From Stictocephala bisonia (lineage: Eukaryota > Arthropoda > Insecta > Hemiptera > Membracidae), in contig JAQJVL010000567.1 of NCBI GenBank assembly GCA_035578905.1, positions 1-64,000 on the forward strand: 64,000 bases of DNA, written 5' to 3'. Below, in pieces: positions 13,701 through 26,990 of the stretch. The first letter of the stretch is position 1; every line of letters begins with the position of its first letter. Made by a program: the position numbers and the translations under genes. The notes under the pieces were generated by a model. It worked only from the letters and a program-made list of their open reading frames with translations, was not told the origin of the DNA and did not search any database.

Positions 13701-16700
13701 GCATGTTTACGTATTATATTTACTCTTAGCGCCAGTAGATATGACGATGAAATTGTTCCGTAACTCCTTGACAACTAATCAGCGTTGCCAATTACTGTCA
13801 GTGAATGTACAAATACCGTTTTAAAGGAATTTCCTCCTGGACTCTCATTGTGAGTGAATAACGATCTACCTTCCGTACTTGCATGTTTACATATTATATT
13901 TACTCTTAGCGCCAGTAGATATGACGATGAAATTGTTCCGTAACTCCTTGACAACTAATCAGCGTTGCCAATTACTGTCAGTGAATGTACAAATACCGTT
14001 TTAAAGGAATTTCCTCCTGGACTCTCATTGTGAGTGAATAACGATCTACCTTCCGTACTTGCATGTTTACATATTATATTTACTCTTAGCGCCAGTAGAT
14101 ATGACGATGAAATTGTTCCGTAACTCCTTGACAACTAATCAGCGTTGCCAATTACTGTCAGTGAATGTACAAATACCGTTTTAAAGGAATTTCCACCTGG
14201 ACTCTCGTTGTGAGTGAATGACGATCTACCTTCCGTACTTGCATGTTTACGTATTATATTTACTCTTAGCGCCAGTAGATATGACGATGAAATTGTTCCG
14301 TAACTCCTTGACAACTAATCAGCGTTGCCAATTACTGTCAGTGAATGTACAAACTCCGTTTTGAAGGAATTTCCTCCTGGACTCTCATTGTGAGTGAATG
14401 ACGATCTACCTTCCATACTTGCATGTTTACGTATTATATTTACTCTTAGCGCCAGTAGATATGACGATGAAATTGTTCCGTAACTCCTTGACAACTAATC
14501 AGCGTTGCCAATTACTGTCAGTGAATGTACAAATACCGTTTTAAAGGAATTTCCTCCTGGACTCTCATTGTGAGTGAATAACGATCTACCTTCCGTACTT
14601 GCATGTTTACGTATTATATTTACTCTTAGAGCCAGTAGATATGACGATGAAATTGTTCCGTAATTCCTTGACAACTAATCAGCGTTGCCAATTACTGTCA
14701 GTGAATGTACAAACTCCGTTTTGAAGGAATTTCCTCCTGGACTCTCATTGTGAGTGAATAACGATCTACCTTCCGTACTTGCATGTTTACGTATTATATT
14801 TACTCTTAGAGCCAGTAGATATGACGATGAAATTGTTCCGTAATTCCTTGACAACTAATCAGCGTTGCCAATTACTGTCAGTGAATGTACAAACTCCGTT
14901 TTGAAGGAATTTCCTCCTGGACTCTCATTGTGAGTGAATAACGATCTACCCTTCGTACTTGCATCTTTACGTATTATATTTACTCTTAGCGCCAGTAGAT
15001 ATGACGATGAAATTGTTCCGTAACTCCTTGACAACTAATCAGCGTTGCCAATTACTGTCAGTGAATGTACAAATACCGTTTTAAAGGAATTTCCTCTTGG
15101 ACTCTCATTGTGAGTGAATGACGATCTACCTTCCGTACTTGCATGTTTACGTATTATATTTACTCTTAGCGCCAGTAGATATGACGATGAAATTGTTCCG
15201 TAATTCCTTGACAACTAATCAGCGTTGCCAATTACTGTCAGTAAATGTACGAACTGCGTTTTAAAGGAATTTCCTCCTGGACTCTCATTGTGAGTGAATG
15301 ACGATCTACCTTCCGTACTTGCATGTTTACGTATTATATTTACTCTTAGCGCCAGTAGATATGACGATGAAATTGTTCCGTAATTCCTTGACAACTAATC
15401 AGCGTTGCCAATTACTGTCAGTCAATGTACGAACTGCGTTTTAAAGAAATTTCCTCCTGGACTCTCATTGTGAGTGAATAACGATCTACCTTTCGTACTT
15501 GCATCTTTACGTATTATATTTACTCTTAGCGCCAGTAGATATGACGATGAAATTGTTCCGTAATTCCTTGACAACTAATCAGCGTTGCCAATTACTGTCA
15601 GTAAATGTACGAAATGCGTTTTAAAGAAATTTCCTCCTGGACTCTCATTGTGAGTGAATAATGATCTACCTTTCGTACTTGCATCTTTACGTATTATATT
15701 TACTCTTAGCGCCAGTAGATATGACGATGAAATTGTTCCGTAATTCCTTGACAACTAATCAGCGTTGCCAATTACTGTCAGTAAATGTACGAACTGCGTT
15801 TTAAAGAAATTTCCTCCTGGACTCTCATAGTGAGTGAATATCGATCTACCTTTCGTACTTGCATCTTTACGTATTATATTTACTCTTAGCGCCAGTAGAT
15901 ATGACGATGAAATTGTTCCGTAATTCCTTGACAACTAATCAGCGTTGCCAATTACTGTCAGTAAATGTACGAACTGCGTTTTAAAGAAATTTCCTCCTGG
16001 ACTCTCATTGTGAGTGAATAACGATCTACCTTTCGTACTTGCATCTTTACGTATTATATTTACTCTTAGCGCCAGTAGATATGACGATGAAATTGTTCCG
16101 TAATTCCTTGACAACTAATCAGCATTGCCAATTACTGTCAGTAAATGTACGAACTGCGTTTTAAAGGAATTTCCTCCTGGACTCTCATTGTGAGTGAATA
16201 ACGATCTACCCTTCGTACTTGCATCTTTACGTATTATATTTACTCTTAGCGCCAGTAGATATGACGATGAAATTGTTCCGTAATTCCTTGACAACTAATC
16301 AGCGTTGCCAATTACTGTCAGTAAATGTACGAACTGCGTTTTAAAGAAATTTCCTCCTGGACTCTCATTGTGAGTAAATAACGATCTACCTTCCGTACTT
16401 GCATGTTTACGTATTATATTTACTCTTAGCGCCAGTAGATATGACGATGAAATTGTTCCGTAATGCCTTGACAACTAATCAGCGTTGCCAATTACTGTCA
16501 GTAAATGTACGAACTACGTTTTAAAGGAATTTCCTCCTGGACTCTCATTGTGAGTGAATAACGATCTACCTTTCGTACTTGCATGTTTACGTATTATATT
16601 TACGCTTGGCGCCAGTAGATATGACGATGAAATTGTTCCGTAATTCCTTGACAACTAACCAGCGTTGCCAATTACTGTCAGTGAATGTACGAACTCCGTT

Positions 16701-16829
16701 TTAAAGGAATTTCCTCCTGGACTCTCATTGTGAGTGAATGACGATCTACCTTCCGTACTTGCATGTTTACGTATTATATTTACGCTTGGCGCCAGTAGAT
16801 ATGACGATGAAATCAGCGTTGCTAGTTTG
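10737..16829. repeat. 180-bp satellite array (~34 monomers)
   Basis: Tandem monomers of exactly 180 bp begin with CCAATTACTGTCAGTGAATG and include GATCTACCTTCCGTACTTGC, CCAGTAGATATGACGATGAA and TGACAACTAATCAGCGTTG. Phase is perfect except for one 9-bp deletion in the monomer starting at 12901. The last monomer is truncated at about 16813 and rejoined to CAGCGTTGC. Variant blocks are visible: interior monomers use AACTCCG or AATACCG with GCATGTTT. The 3' monomers (about 15240-16540) use GTAAATGTACGAACTGCG. The first monomer resembles the 3' variants. Such block structure is expected from unequal exchange with homogenised interior and diverged edges. No coding frame crosses the monomers. Confidence 0.97.
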
Positions 16830-17804
16830 AATGTAAGTTTTATGATCAGTCGACCCATACTTAATACAGTTTTCAGTTAATAATGATATAGCTTACGAAT
16901 GTACAGTTTTACTCGGTTCGCGATTAATTTCAGTTTAATTTTGATATAAAATCACACTGTACAATATATTTCAAGTTTCAAAAATGTACAGTAATTGTTT
17001 ATACAGTATTTTGCAAATTTTAAATTTTAATTGGATATAAATTATTAATTACCTACATCTGTACCCAAATTTAAGTTTTTCATTATTTAAACTATACTCA
17101 AAACATCTCTATAGGGCTGTCAAAGTATATAGGGTAGAATTGGAAAATCCAAGTTTTAGATATTGACTAATTATTGCTAGTGTCGTCTGTAATCTACCAC
17201 AAATAATAATTCGTTGATTTGTTAAACCTACCGAATTACAATTTGTATTAGGAAAGCCAGTGATGATTAAGATTAACACGTTAACAATACGTAATTAAGT
17301 CTATGATTTATAGACGTTGAAAATGAATTCGCATTATTCAAACAAAATTTTAGAAGAAACAGTTTCATGTAACATAACAAGCAGACTATTATAATAAACA
17401 TATCATCATTTTATATTTCTTAACCTCCAACTAAGAATGTAACTGTAATAATTATTCATAAATAATCAAGAACAATAAAAAGAAAAACCGTTCTTTGGCT
17501 CTCAGCACCTAAATCAGAAGAGCATGATACAGGATGGGATATATTTAGCAATAATTAGCTGCGGGCAGTACATTTAAATTAACAGTGTTAAAAAATGCAC
17601 TACACGAATTTGACGAACACTGGCTCTTCAGGTGACATAGCCAGCACTCAAAAATGTTCTACAATTCACCGTTAAATTTTATTGATTTTTATGGATTAAT
17701 AAAGTTTGTCAAAATTGTTAATGAGGGTCATTAGCATATATATTTAACACTGTGTTAGCTGAGACTTTCCTGTATTAATGTTCAATAAGTTATCGTCAAA
17801 CCAA
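16830..17804. other. No gene seen
   Basis: AT-rich flank of the satellite without a recognisable frame or repeat. Confidence 0.45.
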
Positions 17805-18240
17805 TAAATTATTATTATTTATTTATTTATTTTTTTGGATTCCAAACATGAAGTTTGCTCAAGTACTTTCAACGAAGAACTAGAAAGAATCAATGAGGTA
17901 TCATTGGAGAAAAGACATACCTTAGCCATTGAAATGCTTGAGGGTAGGTCGTTTATTTAAAGGAGGAAAAGCACGGGGCTAATGACGGACCCCTGAGGAA
18001 CCTCGTTCATTAAAAAAGCTTTACAGGATCTGAAACAACTTACATATCCAGGATCGTCAATGTCTGATATCTCTACGAACCGCTCTCTTCCTTTATGTAT
18101 GACGAGCATTAGCTTAAGGCCACTCCTCTCTCCCATTCTAATTCATGATTTTATTTAGTAAGAGGTCATGGTCAACCATGTCAAATGCTTTACCAAGGTC
18201 AAAGAACAAGCCCAATCGATTTTTGAAGTCTATCTCAACC
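17805..18240 (-). pseudogene. Degenerate non-LTR reverse transcriptase
   Basis: Minus-strand translation gives the ordered RT blocks GLFFDLGKAFDMVDHDLLL (about 18150-18210), then ERFVEISDIDDPGYVSCF with frameshifts, then VPQGSVISPVLFLL (about 17957-18003), then VCLFSNDTSLIL. The catalytic YADD motif reads FSND at about 17900-17911, so the catalytic Asp pair is damaged. Several frameshifts and stops separate the blocks. A (TTTA)n-like run at 17805-17836 sits where a poly(A)-rich 3' tail would be, implying internal loss of the C-terminal region. The clade is uncertain (CR1/Jockey-like group). The element is dead. Confidence 0.85.
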
Positions 18241-18950
18241 ACTATGTTATAAACCAAAGACAATATAGAACTTATTTTATTCTTATATTGCACAAACACA
18301 TGTAGACTATTTTATTGCTTTGCACAAATTTCCAAAGTCTGTCTAAAACTGTTTTTCGAAAACATTTATAGTATAGTAAATGTAACATTGAATTTGGTCT
18401 GTAATTTTAACGCTATTTATGATCTCCTTGACGATAAGTTATATCATTACTAGTTTAAGGGCACTTGGTAACTGACCTTGAATAATGAATAGATAATCAA
18501 ACGGGGCAAAGGGCTTGATTCAGTTTCTGAGAACTCCATTTAGTATATTTCATACACTCCAGTTTTTTAACTGTACAACTTTTATATTAATGTCTGTTTC
18601 AGCTGTGGGATAAAGGAAAAATAAGTTTTTTATACGACCTGTTTAGGTTTACAATAGTCTCAAGAATTTGTTATAGTCTTTTGATATGGGTTGTAACTAT
18701 AAATAGTATTTTCTCAAGTAAAGTATTTTAATACTTGAGAAATGGCTTCTTTTTAGTCAAAGAATATTAGAATATTCTTTGAGAAATCTTTAGCCTTCAG
18801 ACTTAACTGTGACCTTGACCCTTTACAACACTCAGTTGTCCATCTGAATACTACCCCCACTACAGTCAGATGAACGGACACATGAGTACAATGACCACAG
18901 GCTCTGCTTAATTGAACACGTACAGCGTACATCAATTGAGAGCCTATTTT
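18241..18950. other. No gene seen
   Basis: AT-rich DNA. A small perfect-stem hairpin (TTCTCAAGTA and its complement) lies at about 18711-18741. Confidence 0.4.
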
Positions 18951-19265
18951 AATTTATTGGGGGCCCGCCTCGCGAGGGATTTATGTCATTGGAAACACGC
19001 GGCCGACCTTTCGAGACAGTACTGTATCCCGTCGTCACGGTCAAAATAATATACGATAATCACTTTGGGCCGTGTTTGTAATTATTGCCGCGCAGGAGTT
19101 ATGGACGTGTAAGTCAACTGCCTGCGCCTGGCTGAGTTGCCGCGCATCCCGACATGCAAATATGGCGCCTAATCAACGCAGTGGTTGTTTGAAGAGTGAC
19201 ATGAGACGCAGTAAAGTCGTGGGTGTTCCTACTGGTAACTTGAAGGATAAGTTTAATGTATCTAA
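18951..19265. promoter_or_regulatory. GC/CpG-rich island with octamer motif
   Basis: GC and CpG content rises sharply over neighbours. A perfect POU-type octamer ATGCAAAT lies at 19154-19161, followed by TGGCGCC. The 65-codon frame at 19072-19269 has no domain. A conserved enhancer or an unrecognised promoter is possible; this is inference from composition and one motif. Confidence 0.3.
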
Positions 19266-21584
19266 CTAGCGGAATTCAGACTTCATTAGACGTTCAGAAT
19301 CTAAATGAAAAATGTTAGGATTTTAGCGAAGCCTAAGTTTAGATATTTATATGACGTTGCTTCAGGAGATAAACTTGTTGAACCTGCCAGCATATTCTTG
19401 CAACTGTTCTGTACTCTATCTTCAAGCTTGTTCTCAGGAGAGGACATCTTACAGTGCGCTGCTAGTATTTCAGGGCTGGGCAACTGCATCGTCTAACACA
19501 AAATTACCAACACAAATGAGCTTTTGCTTGCCTACAAAATATACAAACTTGGTATGAACGTAGTTTAAAAATAATATTCAAACCTGATATAGCCTTCCTT
19601 CTACTGTGTGGGCGAGATTATGGAGTGGAGTACACTTCCTGACAAGGTCGTCGCTGTTTCTTGTGGGAGTTTATATCGTCTCTAGCTACAAGAAACAAAT
19701 TATAGATCTAAATATTAGCTGTAATATAATTTGGAGCTGATAAATTTTGATTGTTTTTATGCAAGTTGGTTCTTATGTTTGAATTCCTCTCAGTATGTAG
19801 GCCTACATTAAAACGTATGCAATAAACGTATACTATAATTTGCAAAATCGCCATAAAAATGATTTAACCTGGTCAAATAAATAATTGGAAACACTTGACA
19901 TTTAAGATTTTGTATTTAAGATTTTAACAGATATTTCTGTTAGTTAGACGTAAGAATGCATCAGCTCTGAAATGTTATAAGAAAACAAAGGAGCAATACA
20001 GAGAAGAGCATACAATAATCCAACACGGCCGAGTGACTTGGACTCAAAGAATTTAGCTGTCTCTTAGAAAAGTTTTATACCATGGTTCCTATTTGAACGC
20101 AGAGTAAGTATTTCCTCTGAGAAGAGTCTGGAATACATTGTTATCCTAGTTGGTTTTGAGAGATTTATAGCCTATCCGTCCACAGTTTGTACACACTAGT
20201 TGGAGGCGGTATGGTCCCCTTCAGGGGCTGTCAACCCCGTCATCACTCTCTGTCTAGTAAGTGTTTTATTACTTTTACCTACACATGGGTGATTCATTTC
20301 ATCCGTTCATCTTGTGAGGGATAAAATATTTACATCTAAAGACGATAGTGACAAATCAACATGACAGTTCATTTTATACGTCACAGTGATAAAAGAGAAA
20401 AACTGTTGATCAATTTGTCACGGTCAACTTTTAAAACATTAATTAGAAGTACCAATATCTGTACTTGAAGGTACATACTTCATTTGCAAGTATACCATTC
20501 AAATGAATGAAACGTAAATTTACATTTAATTCAAATGTTTAAACGTATAAATCAATACATGCCTTGAAATTACATGTACAGATATATATGTAGTACTTAG
20601 GCATATATACAGATACATATGCCTAAGTACGTATCTATTATAAGAAATATAGTATATATTGTAAGATTGGATCGAGAATAAGATAGCATTAGTGTTTGAG
20701 TATTTTAGTGGTTGTAATATGAACGCAAACGTCTCTGAGAGTCTTTGAGATTTTCCCTCTATTTTACAACAAATTTTCAATCCTCACTTCCAGATCTGTT
20801 TCTACAATAAGATGAGAGCCATTCTTGTGGATTAAGTTCAGCAAATGTCTCCAATAGACATAATACTGCTGAGTAACGAACAAGGTCAATCCTTCTCAGT
20901 ATTGTGCTAAACGCTGTCCAGGACTCCTTGTCCATCGACAACACAGTCAATAAGGATTATAACTACATTAATGATACATCTTTTTTCTTATTAAATTGTT
21001 TAAGATAGAAGAATTGAAAAATATTTAATAAATATTGAACGGTTTTGTTAGGAAACATTGTTTTTAAAAGGTATTAATCAAAATAGAGAGAATTGAAATT
21101 GTACGATAATTGCTCAATTGTCGATGATCCTGTTAAATAGTAAAACGCAATAATTATTAATCAAGGAAAATATTTAGTGGAAAATAGAAATTGTTTAGTC
21201 ACAGATTTAACAAAATATTTTTAATTCAGCGTTTGAAAAACCACATGGTAACTCCATCGATGTTATGAGTTAGCTCACATATGCCACCTACTCACACACA
21301 TGAAACCAACGATAAAATTGATCCACAAAGAATACCAATTTATTGCCAATATTCATTTGCCATTAGTTAGCCAAGGCAACGAGGTTACTCATAAAATAAG
21401 TATACTTAACTTACTTTTTAGTTATGTATTTAACTATCAAGAACACTCATAAATCAACGAAATTGTGTAAGGGAGTATTTTTAAGCAAATCATAAGTCTA
21501 TTATTAAATAAACATTGAATTATAGAATAGCATCATGTCAGAATATGAACTGGATAGTTAAAAATCAACTGGACATTTTGATGG
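19266..21584. other. No gene seen; one small hairpin
   Basis: Mostly AT-rich. A hairpin at 20591-20628 pairs TACTTAGGCATAT with its complement. Overlapping frames at 19301-19557 on both strands carry no recognisable domain. Confidence 0.4.
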
Positions 21585-22085
21585 TTAAGTAACTGTACTG
21601 GAAAAATCACATATTTATTTATTCATTAAATGTTTGTCTCCAACATATGATAAGTATTTATGGCAAAAGATTGTGACTCATGGAAGGCATAGCTATATCG
21701 TTAAAGCTATGGCGACATTTAGAATGTTACGTTAACATTAGCCCAGACAAAAAAGATCATAAAATATCAAATGGCAACAAAATGTTATCGATCGTAAACT
21801 ATACGGATAGTCTTCCAAAAGTGTCATTGATGGACGCTCAATTGTAGAAGAATATGTTTAACATGACATAGAAGTATGAACGTGTTTTACCATCAAGAAT
21901 AAGTCAGCAGTTATAAGATGTGACAGTAACAGTATATTCTTGGTCACCTTCTACAGTAAACTGGCTAATGGGAAGTTATATTTACATTCATTCTTGGTAC
22001 CAATAGATTTTGCTAGTTTTTTTTTCAAGGTCAAAAAGATATCATATTTTCAAAAAGAAAAAGCCCCTTTCACTTCAATTTTATA

Positions 22086-22280
22086 GTGCGTGTATGGGTG
22101 GGCGGGTGGGTCAATACCACAGTGCGTGTATGGGTGGGCGGGTGGGTCAATACCACAGTGCGTGTATGGGTGGGCGGGTGGGTCAATACCACAGTGCGTG
22201 TATGGGTGGGCGGGTGGGTCAATACCACAGTGCGTGTATGGGTGGGCGGGTGGGTCAATACCACAGTGCGTGTATGGGGG
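22086..22280 (+). repeat. 36-bp minisatellite, left half
   Basis: Five complete units plus a truncated one, built around GTGCGTGTATGGGTGGGCGG and ending in CAATACCACA. Units are essentially identical. Because 36 is divisible by 3, all frames translate as 12-residue repeats, which explains the long open frames on both strands. Confidence 0.97.
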
Positions 22281-22542
22281 TGGTATTAACCCACCCGCCC
22301 ACCCATACACGCACTGTGGTATTAACCCACCCACCCACCCATACACGCACTGTGGTATTGACCCACCCGCCCACCCATACACGCACTGTGGTATTGACCC
22401 ACCCGCCCACCCATACACGCACTGTGGTATTGACCCACCCGCCCACCCATACACGCACTGTGGTATTGACCCACCCGCCCACCCATACACGCACTGTGGT
22501 ATTGACCCACCCGCCCACCCATACACGCACTGTGGTATTGAC
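22281..22542 (-). repeat. 36-bp minisatellite, right half (inverted)
   Basis: About seven units of the reverse complement of the left-half minisatellite meet it head to head at 22280/22281. The first two inverted units carry ATTAAC instead of ATTGAC and one carries CACCCACC, so the junction-proximal units are the diverged ones. The G-rich strand switches at the centre. Confidence 0.97.
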
Positions 22543-23045
22543 ATAAATTGAAGTGAAAGGGGCTTTTTCTTTTTGAAAATTAATATGTTTTTGACCTTGA
22601 AAAAAACAAGCAAAATCTATTGTTACCAAGAATGAATGTAAATATAACTTCCCATTAGCCAGTTTACTGAAGAAGGTGACCAAGAATATACTATTACTGT
22701 CACATCTTATAACTGCTGATTTATTCTTGATGGTATACTTCTATGTCATGTTAAACAAATTCTTTTACAATTGAGCATCCATAAATGACACTATTGGAAG
22801 ACTGTCCGTAATTTATTTATGTCCGTATAGCTTACGATCGATAACATTTTGTTGCCATTTGATATTTTATGATCTTTTTTTGTCTGGGCTAATGTTAACG
22901 TAAAATTCTAAATGTCACCATAGCTTTAATGATATAGCTATGCCTTCCATGAGTCACAATCTTTTGCCATAAATACTTATCATATGTTGGAGACAAACAT
23001 TTAATGAATAAATAAATATGTGATTTTTCCAGTACAGTTACTTAA

Positions 23046-23365
23046 CTACCTAACTGTACAATTTATGAAGTGCTGTTTACGTTGATTAACGCAGAAGACG
23101 TTGTCTTAACTACTGTATATTCCCATTTGCTCGTCGCTTTCTAGCTATCGAGTTTTCGAATAACAGTAAACACGTCTGATGGAGAAAACAGCTGGACCCA
23201 GTGAGGTCTCTGAAATATGATCATTTTTTTGTTGTCGTTGTGTATTTCTATTACGTTTATATGTCATTTTGCGAATTTACCCAAGAATTGCAGGAAAGAA
23301 AAATTTGTATAGTAAAATATCACAGACAACTTACAACAGTAATTTTATGAATAACTATAATAATA
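23046..23365. other. No gene seen
   Basis: AT-rich spacer between the palindrome and the mariner derivative. Confidence 0.45.
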
Positions 23366-23367
23366 TA

Positions 23368-23766
23368 CAGTGTGTTTCTTTTAAAACGCAACCCTATTTA
23401 CAAGTACAGAAAATGAAGGTTTAAGATAATTAAAAGTTCATAGGTTCCTCATGTTGTTAAGATAGTTAAAAGGCCCTGGTTCCTCTCCTTCCTTGGCCAT
23501 CAGCTGATTTACATTGTTGTTCGCTTTATTTGGGTTTCGTGCAATGTTATTAAGTTGAGGTTAGAAACATGTTTTTGAGCAAATACCAGAGGGTGTTTAT
23601 TGTGGAGGAATACTTTAAAACAAAATCGTTTGTTTTCAGTCAAGATACTTTCGAGCTGTACTGTGAACCCGTTTTCGTATACTATATGTATTGTTAATTG
23701 TAAGTACAATGTATTGAAACTTAACTCATTTCAAATCATGTATTGCGTTTTAAAAGAAACACCCAG
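23368..23766 (+). mobile_element. Mariner-type deletion derivative
   Basis: The 399-bp element has terminal inverted repeats (TGTTTCTTTTAAAACGCAA at the left and its complement at the right). TA dinucleotides flank it at 23366-23367 and 23767-23768, as expected for Tc1/mariner insertion. It retains a small piece of the transposase N-terminus (separate entry), so it arose by internal deletion of an autonomous copy and did not originate as a bare MITE. Confidence 0.85.
23569..23697 (+). pseudogene. Transposase N-terminal remnant (DUF4817-like)
   Basis: A 42-codon + strand frame starts MFLSKYQRVFIVEEYF and continues KTKSFVFSQDTF before a stop. The pattern 'R-x-F-I-V-E-x-Y-F-x-T-K-S-x-x-x-x-Q-x-x-F' is that of the helix-turn-helix DUF4817 region at the start of many insect mariner-like transposases. 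The catalytic DDE domain is absent. Assignment is from motif memory, not a search. Confidence 0.65.
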
Positions 23767-23768
23767 TA

Positions 23769-25116
23769 GTTCTCATTGTACGGTCAACATAGTGAGTAGG
23801 GTCATGTATTATACCATACTTCTCTTGGTTGAGAATTAATATAGACTATCAATATCCATACGAACCTCCTCTCTTTCTGATAAAACAAATAAACGTTTTT
23901 TAATCAGAAAGCAAAACTAACAGTTACATAATGTATTACCTTATCCACAAACATACAAAAGAAATTCTTTTAAAATTATGTCATGTAGTACGCAGATTCT
24001 AGGTTAATAAAAAGAAAATTATGATTTAGGATCAAACAAACCAAAATAAATAAATTCATAAAAGATATATATATACTAAAAAGACTAATTCATACAAAAA
24101 AATGAATAGTAAAAGAAAACTTTTCAAATATTATTTATAAAATTTAGAGGGTGAATTATAACAATAATTAAATAATATAAGCAATTAGCCTAATTTTTAG
24201 AGTAAGTGTAAATAAACTTGGCAACGGATACCTATTTAATTAATTTTAAAACATTACTACCCCTTCGCAGTTTAAAACATTAGTCAAATGATGTTGGCGA
24301 AAACTGAAATTAATTTATACAGGTTGGAAAAAAATATGGAAACGCTTTCACAACTTTTGTATGACTCTTGTAAAATTCAGGTTTTAGCTATAAACATTTC
24401 TTATATAAGTAAAATGGCATTAAATGTAAAGTTTATGTATAAACACATACATTTGCTACAACATTTTTTTCTTTTTATTTATACTAGAGTGTGAGCAGAA
24501 GTCATGTTGGACTTGTTCCTATTCTCTTATACTCACTCTTATCCCACCATACTCATGTTCATTATTAATAGCAGTGTTAAATGTGGATCAGCACTGTGAA
24601 TTAACGACATGTCGGATAATTATAATTTTGAAATCGTCTGAAAGAGTGTAAAAGCTACTAGTAGATCCAGTTTTTAATTGGAAAAATATTATTTTCATGA
24701 AGTAAAAAATTGTTTTTTAGTTTTGTTAGTTTATGGAAATACAAATGAAAAATCAAAATTGTTAAAAGAGATTTCTCAAGTAACTTTAACGATCTTTCAA
24801 TGAGCGTAAATATTTTAATTTTTCAACAAATCGTTGTCAGAGTGCTGTTCCGCATTTAACATTGATCTTATGGGAATAAATCCAATATAGCGGTTACCTC
24901 TGCTGACTCCTGTTAAAACTGTTGGGTCTTTTTTGGAATGTCCCTGTATATGGTAAAGATTTTCCACCAAGTCTGTAAATAAAATAAACTTACAATGTAC
25001 CTTTGTATATTTATTGGTCACGTGGTTTTGACCTACAAGAAAATAATTAGTGTGGTCTCTTTAGTTATCAATCGTTGCCTTCTGGTTATGTTAGGTTGTA
25101 AGCTATTCACCAGGGT
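23769..25116. other. No gene seen
   Basis: Strongly AT-rich DNA with poly-A and poly-T runs. The 68-codon frames at 24288-24494 and 24815-25021 (minus) show no recognisable domain. Confidence 0.45.
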
Positions 25117-25149
25117 TTGTTAGGTTAGGTTTGGTTAAGTTAAGTTAGG
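25117..25149 (+). repeat. Interstitial TTAGG-like repeat
   Basis: A degenerate run of GTTAGGTTAGGTTTGG then TTAAG variants and a final TTAGG, with a further TTAGG at 25091. It resembles the arthropod telomere repeat. Confidence 0.6.
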
Positions 25150-26547
25150 ATTCAATAAAGGTTGACGCATTATTTGCTTATATGTATGTTTGGGTGTGTG
25201 TGAACTTTCTACTTCATTTGGCGACTTGTCGACTTATTACTACTAAACAAACGGAGGCACATTCTGAAAAAGACACACATTATTTAGCCTATAAGACATT
25301 TTTTACTTCTTGGAGACGTTCCTGCTGACTTTCCAAAATGCAGACATTTCTGGTCAGACTTACGATGTCAGGAGGATGGATGATGGCGGGTCGTTGAAGA
25401 GTGTGTGTTGTCTTAGCTGAGTTGTTGATGAATTATGGTTTGAAGTAAACATCATAACACTCCCGGAATAGCGAGCGGCCTGGCCAGCGTCACCGACCGC
25501 TAAACAATCTAAATCACTGCCTAGATACACAGACAGACATCTGATCCGAGAGTGGTTTTATACGTCTTTGATGCAATTTTTAGAGGTTATGAGGTGCTTA
25601 ACTGGCTGTGGTTTATGTCGGAGATTTACCGAGAATTTTAAAATGAGAAATCGTCGGAGATTTATGAATGATCGCAGGCTTATACTTCTGTAGGACACAT
25701 TTATTACAATGTATTAATGTTTAAGAAGTTGAAAGTATTTTTAGTTTGAAATTTAAATAACTGGAGAATAAAACGAAAGTGCTACTTCTAACACGTATAT
25801 TCTCTTAGACTAAAAGAGTTAAGTTATTTTTATCGACCTATTATATTATTCTGTACGCCCTATATGTTATTCTGTAAAATATAAACGAGATATGACCAAA
25901 TTACGTTAAGATACAAATTTTAAGATTGGAAATATCTTTCCTATTGTTTATCAGACTCTTCGACTACTCTAGTAATTTCCGGAAAAATGTGATTTCCTCC
26001 GTAGTCTATATCCAGTTTTATTGGTCCTTTATTTACTTTGACAAACTTCATAAGTAAGACAAAATAATAGTTCGTAAATCTACACAATCACATAACCAAA
26101 GTAAGTCAATATAAACGTGTTAGAAATCCGATACGTCGTTATAACTCGTTATGGACACTAACCCTCACAGGGACACGTGTTCATTTTACCCAACAAGTTG
26201 CGAAACTGAATAAAATACCCCAACACTCAATCAAGGTGATTAAAACTCGTGTAAGATGCTGTTTAGCCTTAAAAGCATCTATAATATGTACGGGTTTGAG
26301 CACATACCTAGCGGTCTGCCCAATTTGAATCAGTCGAGTGAGGTGGGAGGATTGGTGTAAAAATGAAATTTGTATGAATGATAACATTTGAGTATGAACC
26401 TACTAATAATCTCGCATTTATACTTCTTAGAACCCCTGGAGTGGTGCCTCGATGGCATTTCAAAATAAAGATAGGCTTATGTGTTAAACAGAGGCCCTAA
26501 GAATGTCCATGCAATATTTCAGCTGAGTAGGTCCGGTAGACTTTGCG
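25150..26547. other. No gene seen
   Basis: No supported exon or repeat. A short GC-rich patch lies at about 25460-25500. Confidence 0.4.
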
Positions 26548-26612
26548 TGATTGAGTAACGCACGCACGCCCGCGCGCGTGCTCAAACACGCACACACACA
26601 GACAGAAAGACA
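26548..26612. repeat. Alternating purine/pyrimidine microsatellite
   Basis: CGCACGCACGCCCGCGCGCG followed by an (AC)n/(AG)n run. Alternating CG/CA dinucleotides favour Z-DNA. Confidence 0.8.
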
Positions 26613-26990
26613 GATACCATTAGATTGTTATAAAATAGTAAGATCTCGCCATTCTCAGACGCCTTAGCCTGACTTCAGCATTATACATAGAAGGCAATAA
26701 AGCTTGAAGAGTAACAACCAGTTCAATTGCATTGCGCTGGACAGAATCGAACAGTGCGTCTCGAAGAAACGTATACTCACAGGGGGTCCAGTAAGAACCA
26801 AAGGGAAAAAGAGTTAAAATACGAGATGGAAGTTAGAAAGAGGTGTCACGCGGGAAAGACAAACTTGCAACACCTCGGAGTAAAGTATTCACCGGCAATT
26901 ACAATAAAGTGGAAACCAATCGTCCGTGGGGAAAAAAGAAAGGTGAAGAACGACAGGCATCAATATGTCCAGCTCTAGCATCTCCCCACC
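26613..26990. other. No gene seen
   Basis: A lysine-rich frame (26727-26978) is open but has no recognisable domain or splice context. Confidence 0.35.

Larger units (their letters stand above)
21585..23045. mobile_element. 1.46-kb palindrome with minisatellite core
   Basis: Two inverted arms of about 500 bp (21585-22085 and 22543-23045) match almost throughout. The outer ends are TTAAGTAACTGTACTGG and its exact complement. The arms enclose a head-to-head 36-bp minisatellite. The left half is about 25-70 bp shorter than the right, consistent with two fewer minisatellite units. Arms differ by scattered substitutions and short indels. Both ends terminate in TTAA next to AT-rich flanks, which would fit TTAA-targeting elements, but since TTAA lies within the arms this is not proof. 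No transposase frame is present. The transcript of either strand would fold into a very long hairpin. Confidence 0.9.
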